This document shows, one piece after another, positions 1-8,832 of a stretch of DNA of 64,000 bases. The position numbers were made by a program, and so were the translations under genes. Under the pieces are notes generated by a model. That model had not been told where the DNA came from. It did not search any database and saw only the letters and a list, made by a program, of their open reading frames with translations. The DNA lies in contig NZ_WTCR01000016.1 of NCBI RefSeq assembly GCF_009795715.1, positions 1-64,000 on the forward strand. Reading direction: 5' to 3'. Positions within the stretch are counted from its first letter, which is position 1; every line of letters starts with the position of its first letter. This DNA comes from Labilibaculum euxinicum. GTDB lineage: Bacteria > Bacteroidota > Bacteroidia > Bacteroidales > Marinifilaceae.

Positions 1-2
1 TG

Positions 3-671
3 ACCATTGAAGAAACCTACGAGCTGGCCGATGCCATTTTAAAGGGTGAAAATCAGGAAATAAAGAAAGAATTGGGCGATATTCTGCTCCACATTGTGTT
101 CTATGCCAAAATAGGTTCTGAAACCAACGATTTCGACATTGCTGATGTTTGTGATGGCATCAGCGAAAAACTCATCTATCGTCATCCTCACATTTTTAGC
201 GATACCAAAGTTGCCAATGCCAGAGAGGTAGAAGAAAACTGGGAACTACTGAAACTAAAGGAAAAAGACGGTAACAAATCGGTTTTGGAAGGTGTTCCGC
301 AAAGTCTGCCAGCTTTGGTAAAAGCCAACCGAATTCAGGATAAGGTACGAGGTGTAGGATTCGACTGGGACGAAAAAGAGCAGGTTTGGGAGAAGGTGAA
401 AGAAGAAATGATGGAATTGCAGGAAGAAATTATCAATGGCGATCAGAACAAAATGGAAGCCGAATTTGGCGATATGTTCTTCTCCTTGATTAATGCGGCA
501 CGTTTGTATGGTGTAAATCCTGAAAATGCACTGGAACGCACCAACCAGAAATTCACCCGACGATTCAATTATCTGGAAAGTAAAACCATGAAATTAGGAC
601 GAAACCTAAAAGACATGAATCTGGAAGAAATGGATGAAATTTGGGAAGAGGCCAAGCAGTTTGACAAGTAG
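3..671 (+). CDS. mazG: Nucleoside triphosphate pyrophosphohydrolase MazG, 5'-truncated by window edge
   Basis: Hydrolyses (d)NTPs to NMP and pyrophosphate, cleaning the cytoplasmic nucleotide pool. The frame is open from the first codons of the window (TIEETYELADAI...), so the start lies upstream; a TTG at 72 is internal. Two MazG domains are visible. The first has the metal-binding EExxE and ExxD pattern (EETYE, then ELGD); the second repeats it (EEMMELQEE, then EFGDMFF). About 222 residues are present against roughly 260 in the family, so only some 40 N-terminal residues are missing. A strong hairpin follows the stop. The call is secure. Confidence 0.93.
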   Translation, partial: TIEETYELADAILKGENQEIKKELGDILLHIVFYAKIGSETNDFDIADVCDGISEKLIYRHPHIFSDTKVANAREVEENWELLKLKEKDGNKSVLEGVPQSLPALVKANRIQDKVRGVGFDWDEKEQVWEKVKEEMMELQEEIINGDQNKMEAEFGDMFFSLINAARLYGVNPENALERTNQKFTRRFNYLESKTMKLGRNLKDMNLEEMDEIWEEAKQFDK

Positions 672-742
672 AACTAAAGCTACAAGGGACAAGTTTCAAG
701 GAAAAAGCAAAAAGACCTTACAGCCTCTAACAATTAAAATTA

Positions 743-786
743 AAAAGTGCCTTAAGTTGTCATTGATTTCGACTTAAGGCACTTTC
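743..786 (+). terminator. Rho-independent terminator after mazG
   Basis: Inverted repeat AAAGTGCCTTAAGT / ACTTAAGGCACTTT, a perfect 14-bp stem with a loop of about 14 nt. It lies 70 bp after the mazG stop and before the glycosyltransferase. The T-tract is weak on the plus strand. Confidence 0.7.
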
Positions 787-844
787 TGTTTGAACTACTT
801 TTAACTGATTTTGCTATCTTGTGTGTTCCATAAAAATCAGAAAA

Positions 845-2140
845 ATGAACATTCTTCAAATCATACCCGGTTCGGGTGGCAGTTTTTACTGCGGCAATTG
901 TTTGCGCGACGATAAATTTCATCTTGCCATGAAAAAGCAGGGACATGAGGTAACCAAAATACCCATGTATCTCCCCTTATTTTCCGATGAGCATGATTTG
1001 AATGATATTCCCGTTTTTTATGGAGCCATCAGCATTTATCTAAAGCAATTGTATCCTGTTTTCAGACATGCACCCGCCTGGGTGGATCGCTTATTGAACT
1101 CTGGCCCCATGTTAAAACTGGCAGCTTCTATGGCCGGATCAACCAATGCAAAAGGTCTGGAAGAAATGACTGTTTCGATGTTGATGGGAGAAGAAGGAAA
1201 GCAGAAAGAGGAGCTCAACCGCATGGTAAGCTGGATGGCAGAATATCTTACCCCCGATGTAATTCATTTGTCGAATGCGCTGCTTTTAGGACTGGCTCCT
1301 AAATTAAAAAAGGAATTTCCGAATGCCATACTGGTTTGCTCGCTGCAGGATGAAGATGTGTGGGTTGATGCCATGAAAGACTCATTTAGAGATAAAATTT
1401 GGGCGCTGATGAGTACCAAAGCTGAATATTTGGATGCATTTATTGCTGTGAGTAATTTTTACGCGGAAGTTTCTCTGGAAAAAATGAACATTCCCAAAGA
1501 GAAAGTATTTATCAACCATTTGGGTGTTGATCCGAATGAATATACCTATGCAACTCCCCATACAAAAGACCGAAACATCGGTTACATTTCCCGAATGTGC
1601 GAAGGAAATGGTTTCGATATTATCGTTGATGCCTTTATCGAACTGAAAAAAGATACTGCCTGCCAAGATGTGAAATTGATCGTAACCGGCGGATCAACCG
1701 GTGACGACAAACCTTTACTAAAACAAGTCCGGCAAAAATTGAAAGAAGAAAGACTTTTGGAACAGGTTGAATTTCACGAAGATTTTAACGGGGAAGGAAG
1801 GCACAAGTTCTTCAAAAAAGTGAAACTAATTTCGGTTCCTGTGCGGAATGGTGAAGCCTTTGGCTTGTATTTATTGGAAAGTATGGCTTCGGGCGTACCG
1901 GTTGTGCAACCCAATCTGGGTGCATTTGCCGAGATTGTTAATAAATCAAAGGGTGGGATCATCTACGAAAACAATACTGCAGAAGAGCTGGCCGTGACTT
2001 TAAAAAAAATATTGAACAATGAAAATAAGATACAGGAGCTTTCGGTTACAGGTCGAAAAGCTGTTGAAAAGGAGTTCAATATCTACACAAAAACAGATCA
2101 TCTGATCAATATTTACAAGCAGTTGATGGAGAAGAATTAA
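845..2140 (+). CDS. Glycosyltransferase family 4 (GT-B fold)
   Basis: Predicted retaining glycosyltransferase that moves a sugar from an activated donor; the acceptor is unknown. The ATG at 845 (MNILQIIPGSGGSFYCGNC) is preferred over a GTG at 821, because the typical GT-B opening strand and glycine-rich loop start there. The protein has 431 residues. The C-terminal half carries the GT4 donor-site signature EAFGLYLLE followed by SMASGVPVVQP and an AEIV motif. The N-terminal GGSFYCGNCLRDD stretch is unusual in holding two cysteines. It ends directly against the convergent cbiO stop, with no spacer. It stands alone, so the pathway cannot be named. Confidence 0.85.
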   Translation: MNILQIIPGSGGSFYCGNCLRDDKFHLAMKKQGHEVTKIPMYLPLFSDEHDLNDIPVFYGAISIYLKQLYPVFRHAPAWVDRLLNSGPMLKLAASMAGSTNAKGLEEMTVSMLMGEEGKQKEELNRMVSWMAEYLTPDVIHLSNALLLGLAPKLKKEFPNAILVCSLQDEDVWVDAMKDSFRDKIWALMSTKAEYLDAFIAVSNFYAEVSLEKMNIPKEKVFINHLGVDPNEYTYATPHTKDRNIGYISRMCEGNGFDIIVDAFIELKKDTACQDVKLIVTGGSTGDDKPLLKQVRQKLKEERLLEQVEFHEDFNGEGRHKFFKKVKLISVPVRNGEAFGLYLLESMASGVPVVQPNLGAFAEIVNKSKGGIIYENNTAEELAVTLKKILNNENKIQELSVTGRKAVEKEFNIYTKTDHLINIYKQLMEKN

Positions 2141-2935
2141 TTAAATTTCCTTCAATAGAGATTGAATCGATCGGGAATGGTTATTCATTCCCACTTTTTT
2201 TGCGAACTGCACCACCAAAGGCAATTCCATGCCAATTTCCTGCATCAAGACTCTATTGCTCATTATTTTTTCAGGTGACCCGGCAGCAATGATTCTCCCT
2301 TCTTTCATCAGAATTACCTGATCGGCCCATTCGTAAGCAAAATCCGGATTATGTGTGGAAATCAGTACCGTTTTAGCTTGTTTGTTCAAATCATCAATAA
2401 TCTCATTCATAATTTGCTTGTGCCGGTTATCGAGCCAGGCAAAAGGCTCATCAAACAAAATAATTTCAGGCTCCATAGCTAAAACTCCTGCCACAGCAAC
2501 CTGCTTTTTCTGTCCGTAACTCAGCTGATGCGGGGCTTTGTCTTTCAATTCCTGAATACGCAGCAAATTTAGATACTTTTCTACCCTGATTTCAATATCC
2601 TTTCTATCCAAGTCCAAATTAAAGGGACCAAATGCCACATCTTCGTACACACTTGCGGCAAACAACTGCACTTCCGGATCCTGAAACACATAACCTACTT
2701 TGTGTGCCATTTGCTTTCTTTCTTTGGTCGAAAAGCCAAATTGTTTTCCATCCAGAACATACTTTCCTTTCTGAGGTTTGTGAATTCCATTCAAAACCAA
2801 AAACAAACTTGATTTTCCGGCACCGTTCTCTCCCAGAAAAGCCACCCTGCTTCCCTGCTCAATCTGCAAAGAAACAGCTTCCAGTCCTTTTGTGCCTTCG
2901 GGATATGTGTATTCTATGTTTTGAAGTTGAATCAT
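2141..2935 (-). CDS. cbiO: Cobalt ECF transporter ATPase CbiO
   Basis: ATP-binding subunit that powers cobalt import with CbiM, CbiN and CbiQ at the inner membrane. In 264 residues it shows Walker A GENGAGKSS (about 36-44), Q-loop region YVFQDPEVQLF, ABC signature LSYGQKKQ, Walker B IILFDEP and the H-loop STHNP. The FQDPEVQLF motif is typical of ECF-type ATPases. It is the last gene of the cobalamin operon, 19 bp after cbiQ, and ends abutting the convergent glycosyltransferase. Position after cbiMNQ makes cobalt the likely substrate rather than nickel. Confidence 0.93.
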   Translation of the reverse strand: MIQLQNIEYTYPEGTKGLEAVSLQIEQGSRVAFLGENGAGKSSLFLVLNGIHKPQKGKYVLDGKQFGFSTKERKQMAHKVGYVFQDPEVQLFAASVYEDVAFGPFNLDLDRKDIEIRVEKYLNLLRIQELKDKAPHQLSYGQKKQVAVAGVLAMEPEIILFDEPFAWLDNRHKQIMNEIIDDLNKQAKTVLISTHNPDFAYEWADQVILMKEGRIIAAGSPEKIMSNRVLMQEIGMELPLVVQFAKKVGMNNHSRSIQSLLKEI

Positions 2936-2954
2936 TTCGTTAAGATATGAGATT

Positions 2955-3746
2955 TTAGATGTGAGAAATCAGATCGAACAAGTTTGAATAATTATCAAGA
3001 AAAAGTAACAGGATTCCAAATACCAACATCGATAAAACCTGTTTTAATCTCAAGGCTTCCTTTTGCTGCCGAAAATAAAATTCGCCGTGATAACCTCTTG
3101 ACTGAAGCGCTTCCAGACTCCGATTCGAAAACAGAAGACTTTTGATAAAAACAGAGGAAAACAACATCCCCACCGATAAAATGGATTGTTTTCGCCTGGC
3201 ATAACCCAGACGATTTCGCTGCGCAATGTGAACCTGACCTGTAAAAGTAAAAAGCAATGAAATATAACGATAGGTTAAGACAAATAGTTCGCGCAAAATC
3301 AAAGGGATTTTCAATTTTCGTCCTATATCGTTAAGTTCTGACAGGGAACAGGAAAGAATTAGGTAATTTAGAGCCATTACAGCCGCCATTGCCTTAAAAA
3401 ACAAATCCAAAGCCTTGTGCAATCCTGCTGTTTCCAAACCAATACACAATCCCATGCTATCGAAGCAAAACAAACTGTTTTCGGGATCGGCATGCAGAGA
3501 AAAAGCGATTGAAATACTTCCCAACACAATAAATCCAGAAGGCAACGCAATTAAACGAAGCAGTTTTATCAGGTCAATTCCATGAGTTAAAAAGCCAATT
3601 GAAATCAATGATATCAGAAACAAATGCATATACAAATTCCCGGAAAGCAAAGCACAATTAAGAAGCACCATAAAAAGAATAAACTTTTCCATGCTGTACA
3701 ATCCGAATATCGGTTTTCTTAGTATGTATTGTTCGCTTATAAACAC
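2955..3746 (-). CDS. cbiQ: Cobalt ECF transporter transmembrane subunit CbiQ
   Basis: Membrane T-component linking the CbiM substrate-binding unit to CbiO. The 263 residues hold about five hydrophobic segments and the cytoplasmic coupling-helix motif with A-R-G (ALQSRGYHGE) near residue 217, the feature through which EcfT proteins contact their ATPases. It lies between cbiN and cbiO in the usual cbiMNQO order. The first in-frame start matches the length of the family. Confidence 0.9.
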   Translation of the reverse strand: MFISEQYILRKPIFGLYSMEKFILFMVLLNCALLSGNLYMHLFLISLISIGFLTHGIDLIKLLRLIALPSGFIVLGSISIAFSLHADPENSLFCFDSMGLCIGLETAGLHKALDLFFKAMAAVMALNYLILSCSLSELNDIGRKLKIPLILRELFVLTYRYISLLFTFTGQVHIAQRNRLGYARRKQSILSVGMLFSSVFIKSLLFSNRSLEALQSRGYHGEFYFRQQKEALRLKQVLSMLVFGILLLFLDNYSNLFDLISHI

Positions 3747-3831
3747 TTATTTGAATTAAAAATTAGTAAAAATCCATCCCTTCGCCTATTGGCAATTCCT
3801 TGCACTAACAATAATTATTAATTTCCAATTG

Positions 3832-4131
3832 TTAACTGAGCCTTTTAACTGCCTTCTTCCCTCTATAATATCCTAACACATAACAAACAACCCCAGCTCC
3901 AAAAGCTGCCTGCAGCGCAAATAGTAAACTTTCAATTTCGGCTCCTGGAGGCTCCCAAATATTCGAAAACCACGGTTTGTAATCAGGATTGGCTTCTGTA
4001 ATATATTCTTCGGCATGTCCGTCGGCACCTCCAAATTCAGAATCACCAACGTAAACAAAAACACCAATTAGAATGGCAATTATTGCCAAAAACAGGAATT
4101 TATTTTGATTTTTAAGAACAAATTTCAACAT
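3832..4131 (-). CDS. cbiN: Cobalt transport accessory protein CbiN
   Basis: Small two-helix membrane subunit that helps CbiM take up cobalt. The 99 residues have an N-terminal membrane helix, an extracytoplasmic loop with the family's typical string (FGGADGHAEE, then PDYKPWF and WEPPGAEIESLLFALQAA) and a second helix before a basic tail. The overlapping ORF in another frame is only a shadow. The gene starts 4 bp after the cbiM stop, in keeping with translational coupling. Confidence 0.92.
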   Translation of the reverse strand: MLKFVLKNQNKFLFLAIIAILIGVFVYVGDSEFGGADGHAEEYITEANPDYKPWFSNIWEPPGAEIESLLFALQAAFGAGVVCYVLGYYRGKKAVKRLS

Positions 4132-4135
4132 ATGC

Positions 4136-4864
4136 TTACAATTTAGGAGCTTGAAGATTCAGTTTTATTCCTTCCCAATCCGGTACATTTTTAATCAGAA
4201 TATTCATCACCAAAACAGTGATTAATCCTTCAACAACAGCAATTGGAATTTGCGTTAAGCTAAAAATAGATGCAAATTTCACAAAAGCTCCGGCTACACC
4301 GGTATGCGTATCGGGATGGGCCAGGGCTAACTGTAAGGCCGTAACTGTATAGGTAGTTAAATCACCCAGACATGCAGCTAAAAAAATGGAAACAGAGCGG
4401 TTGCATTTCAATTTGGCGCACAATTTATAAATACCAAATGTTACCACCGGACCGGCCAATGCCATCGAAAATGCATTAGCCCCCAAAGTGGTAATGCCGC
4501 CATGCGCCAACAGCAACACCTGAAAAATAAGAACCAAAACACCCAACACACTCATTACAATCGGGCCAAACAACAATGCGCCCAAACCAACACCGGTAGG
4601 ATGCGAACTGCTGCCGGTAACCGATGGCAATTTTAATGCCGACAATACAAAAGCAAAAGCTGCCGCCAATGCCAAAAGCATTTTTAGCTCAGGATGTTTT
4701 ATTACTATTTTCTGAATCACCTTTACACCCCAAACAAAAAATGGCAAATAAACCACGGTCCAAAAAACAGACCAGCCTGCCGGCAGATAGCCTTCCATTA
4801 TATGCATGCTAAATCCCTGAAAAGGAAGTAAAAACGCAAGTAGTACAAATAGTTTTTTTCTCAT
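4136..4864 (-). CDS. cbiM: Cobalt ECF transporter substrate-binding subunit CbiM
   Basis: Integral membrane S-component that binds Co(II). It has a cleavable-looking N-terminal hydrophobic segment ending in [11 protein letters not shown]; in CbiM/NikM the metal is held by the processed N-terminus with the MHI.EG motif, which is intact here. Further conserved blocks are [16 protein letters not shown] and the [21 protein letters not shown] segment with its histidines. At 242 residues with about seven membrane segments it has normal length. It is the first of the four transport genes, some 90 bp after the cobK-cbiD fusion. Confidence 0.93.
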   Translation of the reverse strand: MRKKLFVLLAFLLPFQGFSMHIMEGYLPAGWSVFWTVVYLPFFVWGVKVIQKIVIKHPELKMLLALAAAFAFVLSALKLPSVTGSSSHPTGVGLGALLFGPIVMSVLGVLVLIFQVLLLAHGGITTLGANAFSMALAGPVVTFGIYKLCAKLKCNRSVSIFLAACLGDLTTYTVTALQLALAHPDTHTGVAGAFVKFASIFSLTQIPIAVVEGLITVLVMNILIKNVPDWEGIKLNLQAPKL

Positions 4865-4955
4865 ATTTTATTTAGTATATAGTAGTTACTACAGAATCTT
4901 AAATACTGTTTCCTGCCTATTCCTGTTTTAATCATTTTTTTTGAAATTCATAACT

Positions 4956-6776
4956 CTAAATAATAACTCCATTATTGCTGATTAAAAGAAGCTCGAAACT
5001 GCAGTCTGTAATAACTTGCTTACAAACCTTTTCACATTTAAATTTTACAGCTTTAAAAAATGGTTCATCTCCCATAAATGGAACTAATTCTTCCAGTTCC
5101 CGCGCCATTTTAATTTCTCCAATTTGTTGAATAATCTCTTCGGAATAACTGCAATCTCTTGCCAATCCCATCAAAAAATCATGATCTAAAACAACCTTAC
5201 TGCTGTGTGTATCCAGATGTCCGGCAGCCAGTTTCACTGCTTTGCCAGTCATGATTCCCATGCTTACTTTTTCGGCACCCGAAGCATTCATTGTTTGCAG
5301 CATTTCGCCAATAAAATTCCCATATTGCAGGAAAGCCAAATCGCCCAAATCAGGAAACTTCTCTTTCAGATATCGTTCGCTTCTTCCTCCGGAATTTACC
5401 ACAATGTGTTTGTTCCCGTTCAGCACAGCCAAGTTCAACTGTTTTTGAATGGTCTGCACATAGGCTTCCAAAGAATAAGGCTTAATTCTTCCGGTAGTTC
5501 CGATGATGGAAATACCATCAACAATTCCCAGCTTGGGATTAAAAGTCTTCGCTCCCAGTTTTTTACCTACGGGCACAAATACCGAAACATCAATACCTCT
5601 ATTAATATCATACTCTTCCAGAATTTGTTCCAATTCGAATGCAATCATCTTTCGGGGAACAGGATTTACTGCCGGTTCGCCCAAGGGAATTCCCAAACCA
5701 TTTAAAGTAACCGTTCCCACACCTTCCCCTTTCACAAAACGAATGCAATTCGCATCATTCCACCTCAGGCAGGCGCCAATTTCCATTCCGTCGGTAATAT
5801 CCGGATCGTCGCCGGAGTTTTTCACCACCGAGCACAAAGCAAAATCTTCCATGAATCTGTTCTGATGCAATTGCATTTCACAAATTCCACCATCGGGCAA
5901 AGCAATGCGCTCTTTTAGCTGCAATTCTTCTCCTAAGAGTAATTTTAAGGCTGCTTTCGCAGCTATTGCAGCACAAGTCCCCGAAGTAAAACCATGAGCC
6001 AATTCTTTTCGCTCCAATCCAAACCGATTCTTCAAATATTTCTGCAGCCTTTCCCGATTACTTATCGTCTCATCGTAGTTGGGTAAGTCGGGTCGGGCAA
6101 TCACGTACAATGGAATTTGATGTTTTACCGCCAAATTCATTTTCTGATCCAACAAACCCGAGTAGCCACTCTCTTTCGTAATCATGGCTTCAATTCCCTC
6201 ATCAACCAATAAATTTTCAATGGATTCCATTCCATCAAATGCATCCGAAACAATCAATTTTTCGGCTTCAACACCTGCCTTTTGGGCAATTTCCAGTGAA
6301 GAAGGAAAATCAAGAATCCGATACCATATATTAGCATTTGGCACGATTTTATGAATCACCGGTAAGGCTTTTACGCCAACCATGGAAAGTATTTTTGCAT
6401 ACTTTTGTGACTGTAAATCCGTTAAGACGGATACAAGACTGTGGTGATATCGTATCCATTTGCTGTCAATTCGGAGTACTGCATCGCGCTCCACTCTAAC
6501 AACAGGCAAACCCGATTGATTTGCTGCATCCGCAATACTATGATGCAAGACTTCTGCAAAAGGATGTGCTGCATCTATCAGTAAATCAATTTCATTTTCC
6601 AAACAAAAGGTACAAATCTCTTCCACATTCATCGCACCACAAATTCTCTGTCCGAATCTGGATTCATAATTTCCAGAACTCGTTTTTGTTGAATAGAAAT
6701 GTGAAATTTCCAAATCATCCAACCAATTTGATGTTGCTTTCCCCTCTGTTGTTCCCCCGAATAATAATATTTTCAT
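4956..6776 (-). CDS. cobK-cbiD: Fused precorrin-6A reductase (CobK/CbiJ) and cobalt-precorrin-5B C1-methyltransferase (CbiD)
   Basis: Two corrin-ring enzymes in one 606-residue chain. Residues 1 to about 245 are CobK/CbiJ-like: Rossmann start MKILLFGGTTEGKATSNWL, IDAAHPFA and a later ITKESG stretch; this domain reduces precorrin-6A with NAD(P)H. From about residue 258 the CbiD domain begins with HGFTSGTCAAIAAKAAL and continues with GDDPDITDGMEIG and STGRIKPYS-like blocks (here GTTGRIKPYS); it methylates C1 of cobalt-precorrin-5B. The steps are close in the anaerobic pathway, so fusion may aid intermediate transfer. The gene follows cbiG-cbiF after a repeat-containing 142-bp gap. Confidence 0.92.
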   Translation of the reverse strand: MKILLFGGTTEGKATSNWLDDLEISHFYSTKTSSGNYESRFGQRICGAMNVEEICTFCLENEIDLLIDAAHPFAEVLHHSIADAANQSGLPVVRVERDAVLRIDSKWIRYHHSLVSVLTDLQSQKYAKILSMVGVKALPVIHKIVPNANIWYRILDFPSSLEIAQKAGVEAEKLIVSDAFDGMESIENLLVDEGIEAMITKESGYSGLLDQKMNLAVKHQIPLYVIARPDLPNYDETISNRERLQKYLKNRFGLERKELAHGFTSGTCAAIAAKAALKLLLGEELQLKERIALPDGGICEMQLHQNRFMEDFALCSVVKNSGDDPDITDGMEIGACLRWNDANCIRFVKGEGVGTVTLNGLGIPLGEPAVNPVPRKMIAFELEQILEEYDINRGIDVSVFVPVGKKLGAKTFNPKLGIVDGISIIGTTGRIKPYSLEAYVQTIQKQLNLAVLNGNKHIVVNSGGRSERYLKEKFPDLGDLAFLQYGNFIGEMLQTMNASGAEKVSMGIMTGKAVKLAAGHLDTHSSKVVLDHDFLMGLARDCSYSEEIIQQIGEIKMARELEELVPFMGDEPFFKAVKFKCEKVCKQVITDCSFELLLISNNGVII

Positions 6777-6794
6777 TGCAATTTATTTTCTCTC

Positions 6795-6885
6795 TTTCGC
6801 CCTTTCAGGGCTAAACTTATAATTTGCCTTTTTAACACAGGACGTTGCCCTGTGTTAACTTCTTCCGCCCTTTCAGGGCAAATAA
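6795..6885. repeat. Three-hairpin intergenic repeat in the cobalamin operon
   Basis: Two identical GCCCTTTCAGGGC palindromes (6799-6811 and 6867-6879) flank a third inverted repeat, TTAACACAGG...CCTGTGTTAA (6832-6858). The cluster fills the gap between cbiG-cbiF and cobK-cbiD, inside the presumed transcript. It looks like a dispersed palindromic repeat and could stabilise or partly terminate the message. Confidence 0.7.
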
Positions 6886-6918
6886 TTCCCATATCGTAAT
6901 CTGAATTGATGCTGCTTA

Positions 6919-8748
6919 TTAATTATCAATTCCCTTTCTGCAGCCGTGTGTAAATTTAGGATCGTATAATAATGATCTGTTTTTGCGGTTTCCAATGGCT
7001 TCACCAACCACAATCATCACCGTTAAGGATAGTTTGTTTTCCTTCACAATTTTTACCAGATCTTTCAACTCACCTCTCCAAATCTTCTCCTCTTTCCAGG
7101 TTAGTTTGTGACAGATAGCCACCGGTGTGTTTTCCGGATATCCTACCAGTAAATCAGCCTGCAGTTTATCCACCAAAGTCACACTTAAAAACAGACAGAT
7201 CGTGCTTTGGAATTTTGCGAACTCGGACAATTGTTCTCTTGGCGGCATCGGTGTCCGGCCTTCTCCGCGGGTCAGAATAATTGATTGAACCTTTTCTGGA
7301 ATTGTAAATTGAGATTTTAAACGTGCAGCGGCAGCCTGAAAGGAGGAAATACCCGGAACAATTTCATAATCCATTTCGTGCTGATCGAAGAAATTCATCT
7401 GCTCCTGAATAGCACCATAAATGCAAGGATCACCAGTATGCAAACGCACAACCAATCCTCCTCCGTCGTAATGTTCCTTCATCACATCAAACTGCTCTTC
7501 GAGAGTTAAATCTGCAGAGTTTCGAATCACACAGGAAGCTTTTCCGTAATCGGTTAATTCCCTTGGTACCAAACTTCCGGCATATAAAATCAAATCAGCT
7601 CTTTTCAAAAGACTTTTGCCACGAACAGATATTAAATCGGGTGCTCCCGGCCCCGCACCAACAATAAAAATCTCCCCTTTCCGCTCCTGTTTTGCATCCA
7701 TTGCCAGAGCCAAAGTAAAATGCTTTCCATTTGCATCAACATGCTTGCTTTTGGTTTGGATCAAGGCTTTCGCACCACTCGCAATTAGCGCCGATGCCTC
7801 GGATACATTTACAGCTCCCACTTCACGATGCGCTGCCTCAGAATAGGAAACTTCACCTTCCTTCTCATTTAATTCTTCGGAAGAATAAGTAATGAAGGAT
7901 AAATTAGTTGTCTCGCTGAATTGTTTATAAGCCTCTTCGTTGGCCTTTACTGTGATACTGTGAATGCTTTTTAAGGATGCAAAAGCCAAGCGGTTCGCCT
8001 CAAACCGGGATCTTAATTCATTTTCAAAAGCTTCTACTCCAATTCCTTTTTGTGCACCGGTACCAACCACGATGCATTTAGGGCGGAAAAACAAACTTGG
8101 AATATTTGTTTCGTACAAAGCGGGAGTCACAGCTATCAGCAAATCAAAATCTTCTTGTTTAATCTGATCAAATTGATAGAAAACCTCCACAAAATCAGGA
8201 CAGGAATCCTGCAAGCTTTGCGTCCCCCCGTTTTTCACCTCTAAAAGTAATGCTGTTTTCTTCTGATTTACAAAGGCAGCAATCAAATCGTTCTCAGAAA
8301 CATTCTGATATTCATTCGTCCAGTTATATTTTTTGCCAAAGATATCCAATGGCCATACCTCCAATGTATCACTAGCTGTTGTAATTATCGCCGTTCCATT
8401 GGTGATTTCAGCAATTTGCTGAGCGTACTCATTCGCACCGCCTTTGTGTCCCGACAAAACCGACTGCACATATTTTCCGTGCAAATCCATATTGATTACT
8501 GCCGGATCTATCGCTTTATTCTGGATAAAAGGAGCAATACTTCTTACGCAAATGCCCATAGCTCCAATAAAAATCAGCAAATCGGCAACCTGAAAAGATT
8601 CTGAAAGAAAATCCGGTAAAGAAGAAATTTTATTGCTGCCCGGATATCCGGCAACAGAAACAATCGTACTTCCTTCCATTTTTGCAGTAATGCGTTCGGC
8701 AGTTGCTATAGCAAAACTGTTATTGATAATGATGAATGTATTGCTCAT
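6919..8748 (-). CDS. cbiG-cbiF: Fused cobalt-precorrin-5A hydrolase (CbiG) and cobalt-precorrin-4 C11-methyltransferase (CbiF)
   Basis: A 609-residue bifunctional enzyme. Residues 1 to about 350 match CbiG: IGAMGICVRSIAPFI, then VINMDLHGKYVQSVLSGHKGGANEYAQQIA in the N-terminal and central parts and a CVVGTGAQKGIG core typical of the CbiG C-terminal domain. The rest, starting about residue 356 with GEIFIVGAGPGAPDLISVRG, is the SAM-dependent tetrapyrrole methylase CbiF/CobM, with YAGSLVP, HTGDPCIYGA and EIVPGISSFQAAAA. CbiF methylates C11 and CbiG then opens the ring lactone, so the fused steps are consecutive. Confidence 0.93.
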   Translation of the reverse strand: MSNTFIIINNSFAIATAERITAKMEGSTIVSVAGYPGSNKISSLPDFLSESFQVADLLIFIGAMGICVRSIAPFIQNKAIDPAVINMDLHGKYVQSVLSGHKGGANEYAQQIAEITNGTAIITTASDTLEVWPLDIFGKKYNWTNEYQNVSENDLIAAFVNQKKTALLLEVKNGGTQSLQDSCPDFVEVFYQFDQIKQEDFDLLIAVTPALYETNIPSLFFRPKCIVVGTGAQKGIGVEAFENELRSRFEANRLAFASLKSIHSITVKANEEAYKQFSETTNLSFITYSSEELNEKEGEVSYSEAAHREVGAVNVSEASALIASGAKALIQTKSKHVDANGKHFTLALAMDAKQERKGEIFIVGAGPGAPDLISVRGKSLLKRADLILYAGSLVPRELTDYGKASCVIRNSADLTLEEQFDVMKEHYDGGGLVVRLHTGDPCIYGAIQEQMNFFDQHEMDYEIVPGISSFQAAAARLKSQFTIPEKVQSIILTRGEGRTPMPPREQLSEFAKFQSTICLFLSVTLVDKLQADLLVGYPENTPVAICHKLTWKEEKIWRGELKDLVKIVKENKLSLTVMIVVGEAIGNRKNRSLLYDPKFTHGCRKGIDN

Positions 8749-8832
8749 GTATTTTTTTCTTTTAGCTATTAGCCTGTCGCCAATAGCTTTTCTTAATTAT
8801 TTTCCTTTGTGTTACTTCGTTTTCTTTTGTGG

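Noticed and set aside
5205-5865. Plus-strand frames across the cobK-cbiD gene
   Set aside because: Antisense shadows of a strongly conserved minus-strand gene with all family motifs.
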